The notes under the pieces are model-generated. The model ran no database searches. It had not been told where the DNA came from and saw only the letters and a list, made by a program, of their open reading frames with translations. A stretch of DNA of 64,000 bases, taken from the NCBI RefSeq assembly GCF_014699035.1, contig NZ_JACXAA010000019.1, positions 1-64,000 of the forward strand, in the 5' to 3' direction. Position 1 is the stretch's first letter. Every line of letters begins with the position of its first letter. The translations under genes and the position numbers were made by a program. This stretch comes from Spirosoma validum. GTDB lineage: Bacteria; Bacteroidota; Bacteroidia; Cytophagales; Spirosomataceae. Positions 8,901-17,122 of this stretch are shown here, one piece after another.

Positions 8901-10098
8901 GGAGAAGATAATCACCAATTTACTGGCAAACGCGCTCAAGTTTACACCGGCGGGCGGGCAGGTATCACTGACCCTTGAGCTGCCGATTATCAATCAACTA
9001 ACCGTGCACCTGGCCGATACCGGCGTTGGAATTTCCGCGCAACACATCCCCCATATTTTCGACCGATTCTATCAAGTCGATACCTCACAAACCCGGGCGT
9101 TTGAAGGCACTGGTATTGGTCTATCTTTGGTCCACGAATTGACAGAGCTACTCGGCGGACGCATTACGGTACAAAGTCGGACGGAGGCCCCAACGGGTAC
9201 TACGTTTACGCTGACCTTGCCGCTGCGGCCAGTCACGGACTGGGTTGATGCACCTGATCTCGTGCTGCCGGATATCGACGCCACAGCGTTGAGGGCCACG
9301 CCCAGCGGCCTTGTGCCAACCCATCAGCAGCCTTCACCACGGGTTGCCCAGGATGCCCCCTTGGTACTGGTCGTGGAGGACAATGAGGAACTACGGACAT
9401 TTGTGGCAGGTGAGTTGGCAAATCGCTACCGGGTGCTGACGGCGGCCGATGGGGAGGAAGGCTGGGCCCTTTGCCAGCAAGAGTTGCCTGATATGATGGT
9501 GACCGATGTGATGATGCCCCGGCTAGATGGCTATCAGCTGACGCAGCGCATCAAATCGACCCTGGCCACCAATCACATGGGTGTCATCATCCTGACGGCC
9601 AAGGCGGCCCAAGAAAGCCGGATCATGGGGTTGGAGCAGGGTGCTGATGATTACCTGACCAAACCGTTCCACGTCGATGAACTATTTCTGCGGGTGGAGA
9701 ATATGCTGACCCGGCAGGCCAATCTGCGGGCGCACCTCTACCGGCAACTGGCAACTCCGTCAGTAAAAAACGAGGAGCCTATGATCGATGCGTTCATTAG
9801 TGAGTTGCATCAGGTCATCGAAGCGCGACTGGATGATACGAAATTTGGCGTTGAGGACTTGGCCCAAGCCGTGGACATGAGCCGCCGGACGCTCCACCGA
9901 AAGTTAACAACAACGACAAATATGAGTCCTAACGACTTCATTCGCCACTACCGGCTTCAGCGGGCAACTCAGTTACTGCGGACCGGACAATCGATAGCGG
10001 AGATTGCCTATCGCGTTGGCTTCGAGAGTCCATCGTATTTCTCGGCAATGTTTAAACAAACCTATAACCAGACCCCATCCGAGTTTCTGAGTCGCTAA
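5953..10098 (+). CDS. Hybrid two-component sensor/regulator (HTCS) with AraC output
   Basis: A 1381-residue one-protein two-component system. After a hydrophobic export segment (about residues 53-70, VNVLLFLFWGLLFPMAFAQ) come two-component propeller repeats (from LRLTTTNGLPHNSV, residues 78 to about 700), a Y_Y_Y domain (about 725-805), one transmembrane helix (about 811-836), HisKA with phospho-acceptor His873 (THEFRTP), HATPase with a DTGVGI box near 1024, a receiver domain with Asp1185 (VTDVMMP), and two AraC helix-turn-helices (about 1285-1380). Such HTCS proteins sense periplasmic oligosaccharides or related ligands and activate a neighbouring operon. The adjacent same-strand cluster of exported hydrolases is the obvious candidate target, which is inference. 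No usable internal start lies nearer the export segment. Confidence 0.95.
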   Translation: MPFHTTHTYKLSLIINYSAWNQIRQVRLIRTIHHVLREWLVLNQWQRAALGRVNVLLFLFWGLLFPMAFAQFSSQSSLRLTTTNGLPHNSVMGVEQDRAGFIWIATNDGLGRYDGRAMKVFQHRSEDSLSLANNSITELLPAADGTFVVNTESGTVQQFDPVTERFTSLLDRRFLDRNKAFINQIQLSADGTHIWGLLPNVRLIDYDIHRKTLNVYKVPALTGKSGLQNFILTSTGHIYGETLTGLFQFNTHTGRKRIIPFPFAKPPGRYWPINYHRVTQGPDGEIAVFGYQCVALYNPILDSFRTIPIPAVLHQNDIWYQLKTLADNRLYVGYADQLYRLDAQDRFTRIPKPSSTTKQATPWLLDRSGILWVGDGLAGLNRIDLHGLPFGFAPKRKSFCEDLLEQDLGVSLPDNYVVWDIYHWPRYSLSPTIRGYLIDPNHVYQHIPGRSSLTELTALVNRRNGDNLCLKVSRQGRIWLYSNNGGLVESDSSGTSNQLLPHSQLPLIDIYPGHDAADIQPMGQSVWVGSQYGLGLFRYNILRKRFDKILMTNRADRQANPSRSLPVNPINCLSADPTDSTVLWIGTQGAGIHRLDTRTLTFRRLSDSEGFPNGTIVSLETDNQGMLWCGTNRGLVRLNPRTLTWRHFTSVDGLAENSFLQTSSAHLPDGRLVFGTPNGRIIFNPAAIRETSYEPPLVLTSLLINNQLVDANQSGSPLSAPINTLSELVLDDTQNFLTIGFAGLDYGKAEKLNYRYKLVGVDANWVTVGQQNTANYTQLAPGRYVFSVNSTTADGRWSNHVKQLSIIIKPPFWATWWAYLAYALAFGGLVLGFIQFRTRQIRQQQEIRLKQQEAEQLRAVDEVKTRFFSNITHEFRTPLTLILTPTEKLLRESKHDALTNQLHSSIHHNAGKLLRLINQLLDLSKLEGNSMPIALVRGDAVALIERLVETFYPIAASRDITLQTNGLVGTRYEGPWLFDADKWEKIITNLLANALKFTPAGGQVSLTLELPIINQLTVHLADTGVGISAQHIPHIFDRFYQVDTSQTRAFEGTGIGLSLVHELTELLGGRITVQSRTEAPTGTTFTLTLPLRPVTDWVDAPDLVLPDIDATALRATPSGLVPTHQQPSPRVAQDAPLVLVVEDNEELRTFVAGELANRYRVLTAADGEEGWALCQQELPDMMVTDVMMPRLDGYQLTQRIKSTLATNHMGVIILTAKAAQESRIMGLEQGADDYLTKPFHVDELFLRVENMLTRQANLRAHLYRQLATPSVKNEEPMIDAFISELHQVIEARLDDTKFGVEDLAQAVDMSRRTLHRKLTTTTNMSPNDFIRHYRLQRATQLLRTGQSIAEIAYRVGFESPSYFSAMFKQTYNQTPSEFLSR

Positions 10099-10502
10099 GG
10101 TGTTTACCCATTCGTTCACCCGCCTATCGTCACCTACATTCCACCTTCTGATTTATCGTTTTTCTATTTCTCTTTCGAGAGAGTAGTGTCATTATGGCTA
10201 TGACTCCCAAACGCACTGAATTTAGCGCCACTGGCCCAAATCTTACAGCTTTTGTCCCAAATGAGATAGGTTGCATTTAAGCCGTATCCTACCTTTGGTA
10301 TGTCCCTAATTAACAATGGGTTAGCTCGCACTCCTGTTTTGCTATAAAACACGTCTGTACCCTTCAAGCTGCTGATACAGCCAGCTTTGGTACTGGTCTT
10401 TTGTTTCTGTACTGCTAGAAACCACCCAAAGTAAGCCGTTTCAGATCGCCGAATGTAAGCATGCCTTCACTCTTTATTTAAAACCATAAACGCCTAATTG
10501 TC
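10099..10502. other. Intergenic, probable target promoter region
   Basis: About 400 bp with no protein-like frame. It lies between the hybrid regulator and the first exported cluster gene, so an AraC-type operator is expected here, but no direct repeat was recognised by eye. Confidence 0.35.
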
Positions 10503-11354
10503 ATGAAAAAGAAAATGTTATGTGCCCTGTCTGCGCTCATGCTGAGCCTATCCCTATTGCATACTAGCATAGCACAAGCGCCTAAAAAAGTGTATTCGGA
10601 AGTGTATTATCACAAAATCAAGCCGGGTCACACAATGGCCGAGGCCCGTGCCTTTGAAAACGAGTTTAAAAAGGTGCATCAGGTGCAAGCCGACGAAGGG
10701 TCAATCCTGGGTTGGTATATGCTGGCCCTCGACATGACCACCAACCCTAACAAAGAGTACAGCTACGTGACCATCAAGAACGTCAGCGACCCCGGTTACT
10801 TTGACAATGCCTACCCGGAAGCGACTATGAAAAAAGGCTGGGGCACTGAGTATCAGAAAAAAATGACAGACCTCATGATACAGGGCCGCGAGGTGACAGA
10901 GACCAGTAAGATCGAAGTCTGGGAGATACTGGAGGGAGCTACCGCTACACCCCTGCCCTCGCCCGACAAAGCACCAATCTGGATGGTTACGAACATAAAG
11001 GTCAAGAATAGCCAGTACGAAGAGTATATGGCCCTCGTCAAAAAGGCCAAACCCTTTTATCAGGAGCGCGTCGTTACGGGCGGTGCTGTAGTCTGGAATT
11101 TCGCGGGACTCCTATTTCCGTGGGCCAGTGAGAAGTCCTATGATTTTTCGATGGTCAATATGTTTCCGAGCATGAAAGCCATCATAGAATCAGGGCCTCA
11201 GGCTGAAGCTGCGTTCAAAAAAACGATGCCCGGAATGGACTACAAGCAGTTCTACAAGGATATGGACAACCTGCGCGAAACGGCCCGGCAGGAGTTTTAT
11301 TATCTCGTAGAATACGCGGTGAAAACAGCACCCGCTCAGGCAGCCTCCAAATGA
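10503..11354 (+). CDS. Exported tandem alpha/beta-barrel-like protein
   Basis: A 283-residue exported protein of unknown function. A signal peptide (residues 1-24, ending SIAQA) precedes two related halves. The first half contains VYYHKIKPGHTMAEARAFE and YSYVTI, and the second contains NIKVKNSQYEEYMALVKKA and YDFSMVNMFPS. The pattern resembles duplicated dimeric alpha/beta-barrel (ferredoxin-like) folds. It is a close paralogue of the protein at 12056, sharing TNPNxxYSYxTI, KAPxW and ERVVTGGA stretches, but it lacks the extra C-terminal DUF3471-like domain. It is first in the exported-hydrolase cluster, so a role in handling the same substrate is possible but unproven. Confidence 0.7.
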   Translation: MKKKMLCALSALMLSLSLLHTSIAQAPKKVYSEVYYHKIKPGHTMAEARAFENEFKKVHQVQADEGSILGWYMLALDMTTNPNKEYSYVTIKNVSDPGYFDNAYPEATMKKGWGTEYQKKMTDLMIQGREVTETSKIEVWEILEGATATPLPSPDKAPIWMVTNIKVKNSQYEEYMALVKKAKPFYQERVVTGGAVVWNFAGLLFPWASEKSYDFSMVNMFPSMKAIIESGPQAEAAFKKTMPGMDYKQFYKDMDNLRETARQEFYYLVEYAVKTAPAQAASK

Positions 11355-11653
11355 CGGATTATTCCTACAGAACCATCTGTACGACAGGTCTTACCCGGCA
11401 GTTGCGTCTTTCACTCGACACCACACAATCAACTTTCCACCCTTTTGCTCCTGCCTTGTTCACCTTCTGCGGGCAGAGGTAATCCGGGCAGGACCAATTG
11501 ATGAGCTTATCCGCCTATCGACAGTCTAGGCAAGGTAGATGGGCGGATGAATTTATCGCTGCCACATTGTTCGTTACTCAGTTTGTGCCCCTGTAACGGT
11601 CCCAGATCGCTTCCCTCACTAACTTACTTATTTCAACCAACTCCCATTTGCGT
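11355..11653. other. Intergenic, nothing recognised
   Basis: About 300 bp of non-coding DNA between the first barrel-like protein and the prolyl oligopeptidase remnant. No repeat or terminator with a T tract is evident. Confidence 0.35.
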
Positions 11654-11830
11654 ATGAAAAACCATTACTTGTTTACCGTCCTGAGCCTGTCGCTGACAGC
11701 CACCGCTCAGACGTTGCCCGGAATGCCGTACCACCCCTCGCCCAAGCAGCCCTTTGGTCAGTACATATTTTGGGAAACCCTGATTGACAATTATCGCTGG
11801 CAGGAAACCATGAACAGTCAGGGCAACTAA
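11654..11830 (+). pseudogene. Truncated prolyl oligopeptidase (S9A) N-terminus
   Basis: The 58-codon frame starts with a signal peptide (MKNHYLFTVLSLSLTATAQ) and continues with YHPSPKQPFGQYIF, then LIDNYRWQETMNSQGN before a stop. The order Y-P-x(5)-P...Y-FG...V-DPYRWLE is the hallmark N-terminus of prolyl oligopeptidases, which are about 700 residues long. The catalytic domain is absent, and the following 220 bp up to the next gene contain no continuation. So this is a deletion remnant that keeps the start and signal peptide. It lies between two paralogous genes, where recombination could have removed the rest. Confidence 0.6.
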
Positions 11831-12055
11831 GCTCTGGTAAGGCTCAGGATGACGCTCTTACTCTGCCAACAGGCAGTATTGAATCCGTAAAGATTTTTCT
11901 CAACGAGTAGTGGTTAATCAGCCCGAACCTGTCCTAGTAAATACCGAGGGATTCCAACAGCGCCTGGTTATAAACCCGTTTTGACCTTCCACCCATAAAC
12001 CAGCTTTCTCTTTTCATATACCTTCCTTTCTTACCTATAAACCATCCCTATCCCA

Positions 12056-13180
12056 ATGAAAATCAATGCTACGTTTCGCTCCCTGTATCCACTTTACCTT
12101 ACTTTCTTTATTGCTACAGTTGGTTTTGGTCAGCCACCTCAGAAGGTGTTTTCGGTGGCCCACTTTCATAAACTAAAACCTGGACACACGCTCTCAGAGG
12201 CTCGGGCTATTGAAAGCGAGTGGAAAAAAATACACCAGGCCCAGGCCAAAGACGGCTATAATCTGGGCTGGTACCTGCTGGGTCTCAACATGAGCACGAA
12301 CCCCAATCAGGACTACAGCTACATCACGATCAGTAACTTCACCGATCCTGCTTACATGGACAACCCTACGCCCGAGAAACATCTGATTGAGGTGATGGGG
12401 ACAGATTACCGCTCGAAACTAATTGATCTTTTAAAACGCACGAACGAAGTAAAAGAGGTAGCCAAAGTCGAAATCTGGGAACACGTCGATGGCGCTCTGG
12501 CTAATCCCAACGCATCGCCGGCCAAGGCACCAGTCTGGCTGGCGTCGAATATTAAAGTAAAAAATGGTCAGTATGACAACTACATGGCCCACGTCAAACA
12601 GGCCCAACCATTTAACCGGGAGCGCGTCGTTACGGGCGGTGCGGCTGGCTGGGCTTTCGCGAGTCTTGTGTTGCCCTGGGCTACCGAGAAAGCCTATGAC
12701 TTCACGTCGGTGTATCAGTTTCCCAGCCTGAAAGCCTTACTGGAATCGGATGAGGCTCAAGGAGAAGCGGCCTTTAAAAAAACAATGCCGGGCGTTGATT
12801 ACAAACATTTCTTTAAGGAGATGAGCGAACTACGGGAAACGGCTAGACAGGAGATTTATTACCTGGTCGATTACGCCGTCAAAGAACAGGCCCCAGCAGT
12901 GCGCCTAGACGCAAAGGTGCTGGACAGCTACGTCGGTATCTATGAGGGACCGTTCGGCGGTAATCCAAAGGCCACGTTTACGGTTAGCCGGGAAGGCAAT
13001 CAACTCTTTGAGGAACTGACCGGCGGCAGAAAGTTGGAAATCATTCCCGAATCCCAAACCAAGTTCTCCTTCAAAGATATGAATGCCCAGCTTGAATTTA
13101 TCCGGGATACATCCGGGAAAGTCACCAAGCGGACGCTGGTCTATGATGGGCAAACGTCAGAAGCGAAAAAAATCAAATAG
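12056..13180 (+). CDS. Exported barrel-like protein with DUF3471-type tail
   Basis: A 374-residue exported protein. A signal peptide (residues 1-25, ending TVGFGQ) leads into the same two-half alpha/beta-barrel-like region as the paralogue at 10503 (HFHKLKPGHTLSEARAIE, then NIKVKNGQYDNYMAHVKQA). From about residue 285 a further domain of about 85 residues begins with LDSYVGIYEGPFGGNP and ends in an LVYDGQTSEAKK stretch. That tail matches the C-termini of the serine hydrolases at 19285 and 21084, where DUF3471-type domains are usual. Its attachment to a non-hydrolase suggests tail shuffling within the cluster. Function unknown. Confidence 0.72.
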   Translation: MKINATFRSLYPLYLTFFIATVGFGQPPQKVFSVAHFHKLKPGHTLSEARAIESEWKKIHQAQAKDGYNLGWYLLGLNMSTNPNQDYSYITISNFTDPAYMDNPTPEKHLIEVMGTDYRSKLIDLLKRTNEVKEVAKVEIWEHVDGALANPNASPAKAPVWLASNIKVKNGQYDNYMAHVKQAQPFNRERVVTGGAAGWAFASLVLPWATEKAYDFTSVYQFPSLKALLESDEAQGEAAFKKTMPGVDYKHFFKEMSELRETARQEIYYLVDYAVKEQAPAVRLDAKVLDSYVGIYEGPFGGNPKATFTVSREGNQLFEELTGGRKLEIIPESQTKFSFKDMNAQLEFIRDTSGKVTKRTLVYDGQTSEAKKIK

Positions 13181-13270
13181 TATCAATACGAGTATCCCGG
13201 CATAGGCATTACGTTGTCGACCTACACCTGGTGTTCTAGTCATGTTCCTTTCTTTTAAACCAAACTATCC

Positions 13271-14662
13271 ATGATTACCAATCAACCGTCAATACCTATA
13301 GACTCGGCTACAACGGTCGAAATGACGGATCACCGGCCTGTATCGCAGGCAGAGCGTATCCAGACCATCGATATTCTGCGGGGAGTGGCTCTGTTGGGGA
13401 TTCTGCTCATGAATATTCCCTATTTCAGTATGGCCGAACGCTTCAGTGATGCGTTCAACCATAATCCGAGTAATGTCAATTTTTGGTTAGATGCGTTCAT
13501 TACGATTCTGTTCGAGGGCAAAATGCGCGCTTTGTTTTCCATGATTTTCGGTGTAGGCATCATTCTCTTCATGGCCCGCAAAGAGAAAGCAGGGCCGAGG
13601 CACGATAGCCAATCGGCTACCGGTTTATTTTTCCGGCGTATGGGCTGGCTGGTCGTATTCGGCCTTATCGACTCGCACGTACTGCTCTGGATGGGCGACA
13701 TTCTGTATTACTACGGCGTAATCGGCATGATTGCCTTCTGGTTTCGGAAGATGAAACCCACTTATTTGGCCCTCGGTGTGCCACTGGTAGCTATTATTGG
13801 CTTTGTCCTGAGCACGATGTTTTATCAGAGTGTGCGAGAGAAACGACTAGCTTTTTTAGCCGCGCAGAAAGCCCAACAACAAGGTCAGAAGCAGACCCAG
13901 AATCAGCAACAGGCTATCATCAACTGGAAAGAAGCCGAAAAAGAGTTTTTTCCAAACAAGGCCGAAATTGCTGAGCATACACGCAAAATGAAATCTCCGG
14001 ACTATTTCACAGTGGCATCACGCTACCGGCAAGAACTTTGGGATGGGCAAACCAAGTACTTGATTTTCGGACTCTGGGACCCGCTCGCCCTAATGCTGTT
14101 AGGTATGGCGCTATATAAATGGGGATTCGTGACAGGTCAATGGCCGCGTCGTCGCTACTGGCAGACGATGTTATTGGGCTATGGACTGGGATTGTCGCTC
14201 GTTACGTTCAGTTTCTACTACTATTACCAGAATATTCCGAGTTCATGGGCTTTCATTTCTTACATGGAACAGCACCCTATCCAGTGGGCTGGACTAATTT
14301 ACCCATTCCAGCGAATATTACTGGTGATGGCCCATGCCAGCTTGATTATTCTGTTGATTCAGTCAGGCCGGGTGCAGGGGTTACTAAATCGGCTGGGGGC
14401 TGTTGGACAAATGGCGTTTACCAACTACGTCATGCATACGCTGATCTGCACCTTTGTGTTCTACGGTTATGGATTAAATCAGTACGCTGAGTGGCAATTC
14501 TACCAACTCTATTTTCTGGTGGCCGCGATCTGGATAATCCAACTGATTATCAGCCCAATCTGGCTACGATATTTTCTATTCGGCCCACTCGAATGGGTGT
14601 GGCGGAGCCTCACCTACTGGAAACGGCAACCTATACGTCGTCTATCGACCGATTTTGCTTAA
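13271..14662 (+). CDS. DUF418 (YeiB-like) membrane protein
   Basis: A 463-residue polytopic membrane protein. The N-terminal IQTIDILRGVALLGILLMNI is the signature of the YeiB/DUF418 family, and the C-terminal half has several transmembrane helices with a GQMAFTNYVMHTLIC stretch and closing LGPLEWVWRS-like motif (FGPLEWVWRSLTYW) typical of DUF418. A charged Gln/Lys-rich cytoplasmic or periplasmic loop lies around residues 195-260. DUF418 proteins are thought to be transporters or acyltransferase-like, without an established substrate. The M20 peptidase gene follows 20 bp downstream, so co-transcription is likely. Confidence 0.9.
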   Translation: MITNQPSIPIDSATTVEMTDHRPVSQAERIQTIDILRGVALLGILLMNIPYFSMAERFSDAFNHNPSNVNFWLDAFITILFEGKMRALFSMIFGVGIILFMARKEKAGPRHDSQSATGLFFRRMGWLVVFGLIDSHVLLWMGDILYYYGVIGMIAFWFRKMKPTYLALGVPLVAIIGFVLSTMFYQSVREKRLAFLAAQKAQQQGQKQTQNQQQAIINWKEAEKEFFPNKAEIAEHTRKMKSPDYFTVASRYRQELWDGQTKYLIFGLWDPLALMLLGMALYKWGFVTGQWPRRRYWQTMLLGYGLGLSLVTFSFYYYYQNIPSSWAFISYMEQHPIQWAGLIYPFQRILLVMAHASLIILLIQSGRVQGLLNRLGAVGQMAFTNYVMHTLICTFVFYGYGLNQYAEWQFYQLYFLVAAIWIIQLIISPIWLRYFLFGPLEWVWRSLTYWKRQPIRRLSTDFA

Positions 14663-14682
14663 TCCTCACTAGTATATCCTTC

Positions 14683-16125
14683 ATGAAAACACAATTCCTT
14701 ACTCTAGCACTACTACCTGTGCTAGCTTTTTCGCAACCGAAATTAAAGAAAGTACCCACCCTCGATCCCGATAAGCAAACCATTCTTGCTAATTTAGACA
14801 AACAATTTCCCAACTATGCAGCCATTTCCAGACAGATATGGGATTTTGCGGAAGTGGGCTTTCATGAAAATAAAAGTTCTGCCTTATTACAGGACGAGCT
14901 GAAAAGAGCTGGATTCGACGTTAACGCGGACGTAGCCGGTATGCCCACAGCTTTTGTCGCTACGTTTGGTTCAGGCAAACCGGTGATTGGCCTTCTGGCG
15001 GAATTCGATGCGTTGCCCGGTTTAGCTACCGATGCCAAACCCGAATTCACGCCTATTTCGGGACAGAAATGTGGACATGGTTGCGGGCATAATCTCTTTG
15101 GAACAGCTTCGCTGGCGGCTGCCATCGAACTAAAAGAGTGGCTGAAAAAAGAGGGTCGTTCGGGAACAGTCAGGCTATATGGTTGCCCTGCCGAAGAAAA
15201 CGGAGAGGGTAAAGTCTATATGGTGCGCGAGGGCCTGTTCAACGATATTGATGTGGCCTTACACTGGCATCCTTCCAGTGTAAATGTTGCCAATCCCTAT
15301 TCTACGATGGCCCTGATTGCCGCCCGCGTCCGATTTAAAGGGATTGCCGCACACGCTGCGGCTGCTCCTGAGCAGGGCCGGTCGGCATTAGATGGGGTAG
15401 AAGCCATGAACCACATGGTCAATCTGATGCGCGAACACATTCCCTCCGATGCTCGCGTCCATTACGTGATTACGAAAGGTGGCGAAGCGCCCAATGTTGT
15501 TCCTGCTTTCGCCGAAGTCTATTATTATGCTCGTCACAAAAATCGGGAGGTGTTGAGAAGTATCTGGAAACGGATTGAAAATGCCGCCGAGGGGGCAGCC
15601 AAAGGCACCGGGACTCAGGTAGAGATTGAGATCGAAGGCGGTGTCTTTGACGTCCTGCCCAACGTAACGTTAGCGGAGTCGGCTTACAAAAATCTAAAAA
15701 CTGTAGGTGGAATTCAGTACACGCCCGAAGAATCGGATTTTGCCCAGAAAGTAGCGAGCAGCCTAACGTCAAAAATAGACTTAAGCTATGCCAGCCAGGT
15801 CATCCCGTTTGACTCAGCCACGGCCGCCGATAACAGCTCTACGGATGTTGGGGATGTAAGCTGGGCAGTGCCAACCGTTGGATTTGTTACCGCGACCTGG
15901 GTGCCGGGTACTGGCCCCCATAGCTGGCAGGCGGTGGCGGCAAGCGGCATGAGCATTGGCCAGAAAGGAATGCTGGTAGCCGCCAAAACGCTGGCCTTGA
16001 CTGCGTTGGATTTGTATAAAACCCCAGCCCTTATTGAAAAAGCCCGTAAGGAATGGGTAGACCGGCGAGGAGTTGATTTCAAATACGAGTCCTTTATCGG
16101 AAATCGTAAACCACCGGTAAAGTAG
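14683..16125 (+). CDS. Exported M20 peptidase, AbgB-like amidohydrolase
   Basis: A 480-residue metal-dependent amidohydrolase. The start at 14683 gives a clean signal peptide (MKTQFLTLALLPVLAFSQ); the frame is open further upstream inside the DUF418 gene, but that start would bury the signal. The peptidase M20 core shows GLLAEFDALPG, the metal-binding GHGCGHN, and CPAEENGEGK with the catalytic Glu pair, followed by the dimerisation domain (RVRFKGIAAHAAAAPEQGRSA) characteristic of p-aminobenzoyl-glutamate hydrolase subunit B-like enzymes. These remove acyl groups from amino acids or peptides. Export implies a periplasmic peptide or amide substrate. It sits among beta-lactamase-fold and DUF885 proteins. 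Confidence 0.9.
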   Translation: MKTQFLTLALLPVLAFSQPKLKKVPTLDPDKQTILANLDKQFPNYAAISRQIWDFAEVGFHENKSSALLQDELKRAGFDVNADVAGMPTAFVATFGSGKPVIGLLAEFDALPGLATDAKPEFTPISGQKCGHGCGHNLFGTASLAAAIELKEWLKKEGRSGTVRLYGCPAEENGEGKVYMVREGLFNDIDVALHWHPSSVNVANPYSTMALIAARVRFKGIAAHAAAAPEQGRSALDGVEAMNHMVNLMREHIPSDARVHYVITKGGEAPNVVPAFAEVYYYARHKNREVLRSIWKRIENAAEGAAKGTGTQVEIEIEGGVFDVLPNVTLAESAYKNLKTVGGIQYTPEESDFAQKVASSLTSKIDLSYASQVIPFDSATAADNSSTDVGDVSWAVPTVGFVTATWVPGTGPHSWQAVAASGMSIGQKGMLVAAKTLALTALDLYKTPALIEKARKEWVDRRGVDFKYESFIGNRKPPVK

Positions 16126-16156
16126 CTAACCGTAAACCTATACTCGTAAACTCTCT

Positions 16157-17122
16157 ATGAATTCTTTTTACCTGTTTATTAGTCTGGTTATACTATGTTA
16201 TGCCTGTTCTAAAACCGATAAACCAGCTACCTCGGTTACTCATCAAACTCGCTTTGTGACAGTAGCCGACAGCGTTGCTCTCGAAGTACTCGACTGGGGC
16301 AGCACGGGCCAGCCGCTAGTGTTTCTGACGGGCTTTGGCAACACAGCCCACGTCTTTGACGAATTTGCTCCCAGATTCATCGATCAGTACCACATCTATG
16401 CCATTACGCGCAGAGGGTTCGGCCAGTCGTCCAAACCCAAAACGGGCTATGATATGAGGACACTAGCGCATGATATTTTGGTGGTTCTGGACTCCCTTCG
16501 TATCCAGAAAGTCCTGCTGGTTGGTCATTCCATCGCCGGGGATGAAATGAGTAAATTCGCTTCGTCCTATCCAGATCGGACGGCTAAACTGGTTTACCTC
16601 GATGCCGCTTATGACCGCTCCAATATCATGCAACTGTTAGCCCAAAGTCCTGGCCCACCCAATCCAACAACAAAAGATTCCGCTTCAATGGACAACTTAA
16701 GCCAGGCCGTTCATGAAGTAGTGGGTGTGCCGATTCCAGCCGAAGAGATCCGGGCCACATCTATTTTCTCGAAAGAAGGCAAGTATATTGGGGACACAAC
16801 GCCGGCCTTTGTCTTCCCGGCCACGCTATCGAGGTTAGATCGTCCTGCTTATGGCCGCATCCAATGTCCGGCGCTGGCGATTTATGCCCGGCACACCTCG
16901 GTCCGGAATGCTTTTCCATACTATAACCGCTTGGATTCTGCCAGTCGCCAGAAGGCCATCGCATCGTTTCCCAACATGAGAAAGTGGGATGCTGAACAGG
17001 AGGCCCTGTTTCGCAAAGAAGTGAGGGGAGGCAGGGCGATTGGAATCAAGGACGCCAATCACTACGTGTTCATCTCGCATCCTGCCGAGACAGAGAAATT
17101 GGTGCGGGATTTTCTGAAATGA
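16157..17122 (+). CDS. Lipoprotein alpha/beta hydrolase
   Basis: A 321-residue alpha/beta hydrolase with a lipoprotein-type N-terminus (hydrophobic stretch followed by CYAC, Cys17 or Cys14 as lipidation site). The hydrolase core contains VFLTGFGNTAHVFDE, a ITRRGFGQSSKP strand and LVGHSIAGDE with nucleophile Ser125, and ends in IKDANHYVFIS, which supplies the catalytic His. The fold is that of small esterases and peptidases; the substrate is unknown. Its stop overlaps the next start by ATGA (17119-17122), so the two genes are translationally coupled. It lies within the exported-hydrolase run. Confidence 0.87.
   Translation: MNSFYLFISLVILCYACSKTDKPATSVTHQTRFVTVADSVALEVLDWGSTGQPLVFLTGFGNTAHVFDEFAPRFIDQYHIYAITRRGFGQSSKPKTGYDMRTLAHDILVVLDSLRIQKVLLVGHSIAGDEMSKFASSYPDRTAKLVYLDAAYDRSNIMQLLAQSPGPPNPTTKDSASMDNLSQAVHEVVGVPIPAEEIRATSIFSKEGKYIGDTTPAFVFPATLSRLDRPAYGRIQCPALAIYARHTSVRNAFPYYNRLDSASRQKAIASFPNMRKWDAEQEALFRKEVRGGRAIGIKDANHYVFISHPAETEKLVRDFLK

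Noticed and set aside
14119-14490. 123-codon plus-strand frame inside the DUF418 gene
   Set aside because: It is fully overlapped by a recognisable DUF418 protein in another frame and has no family resemblance of its own.
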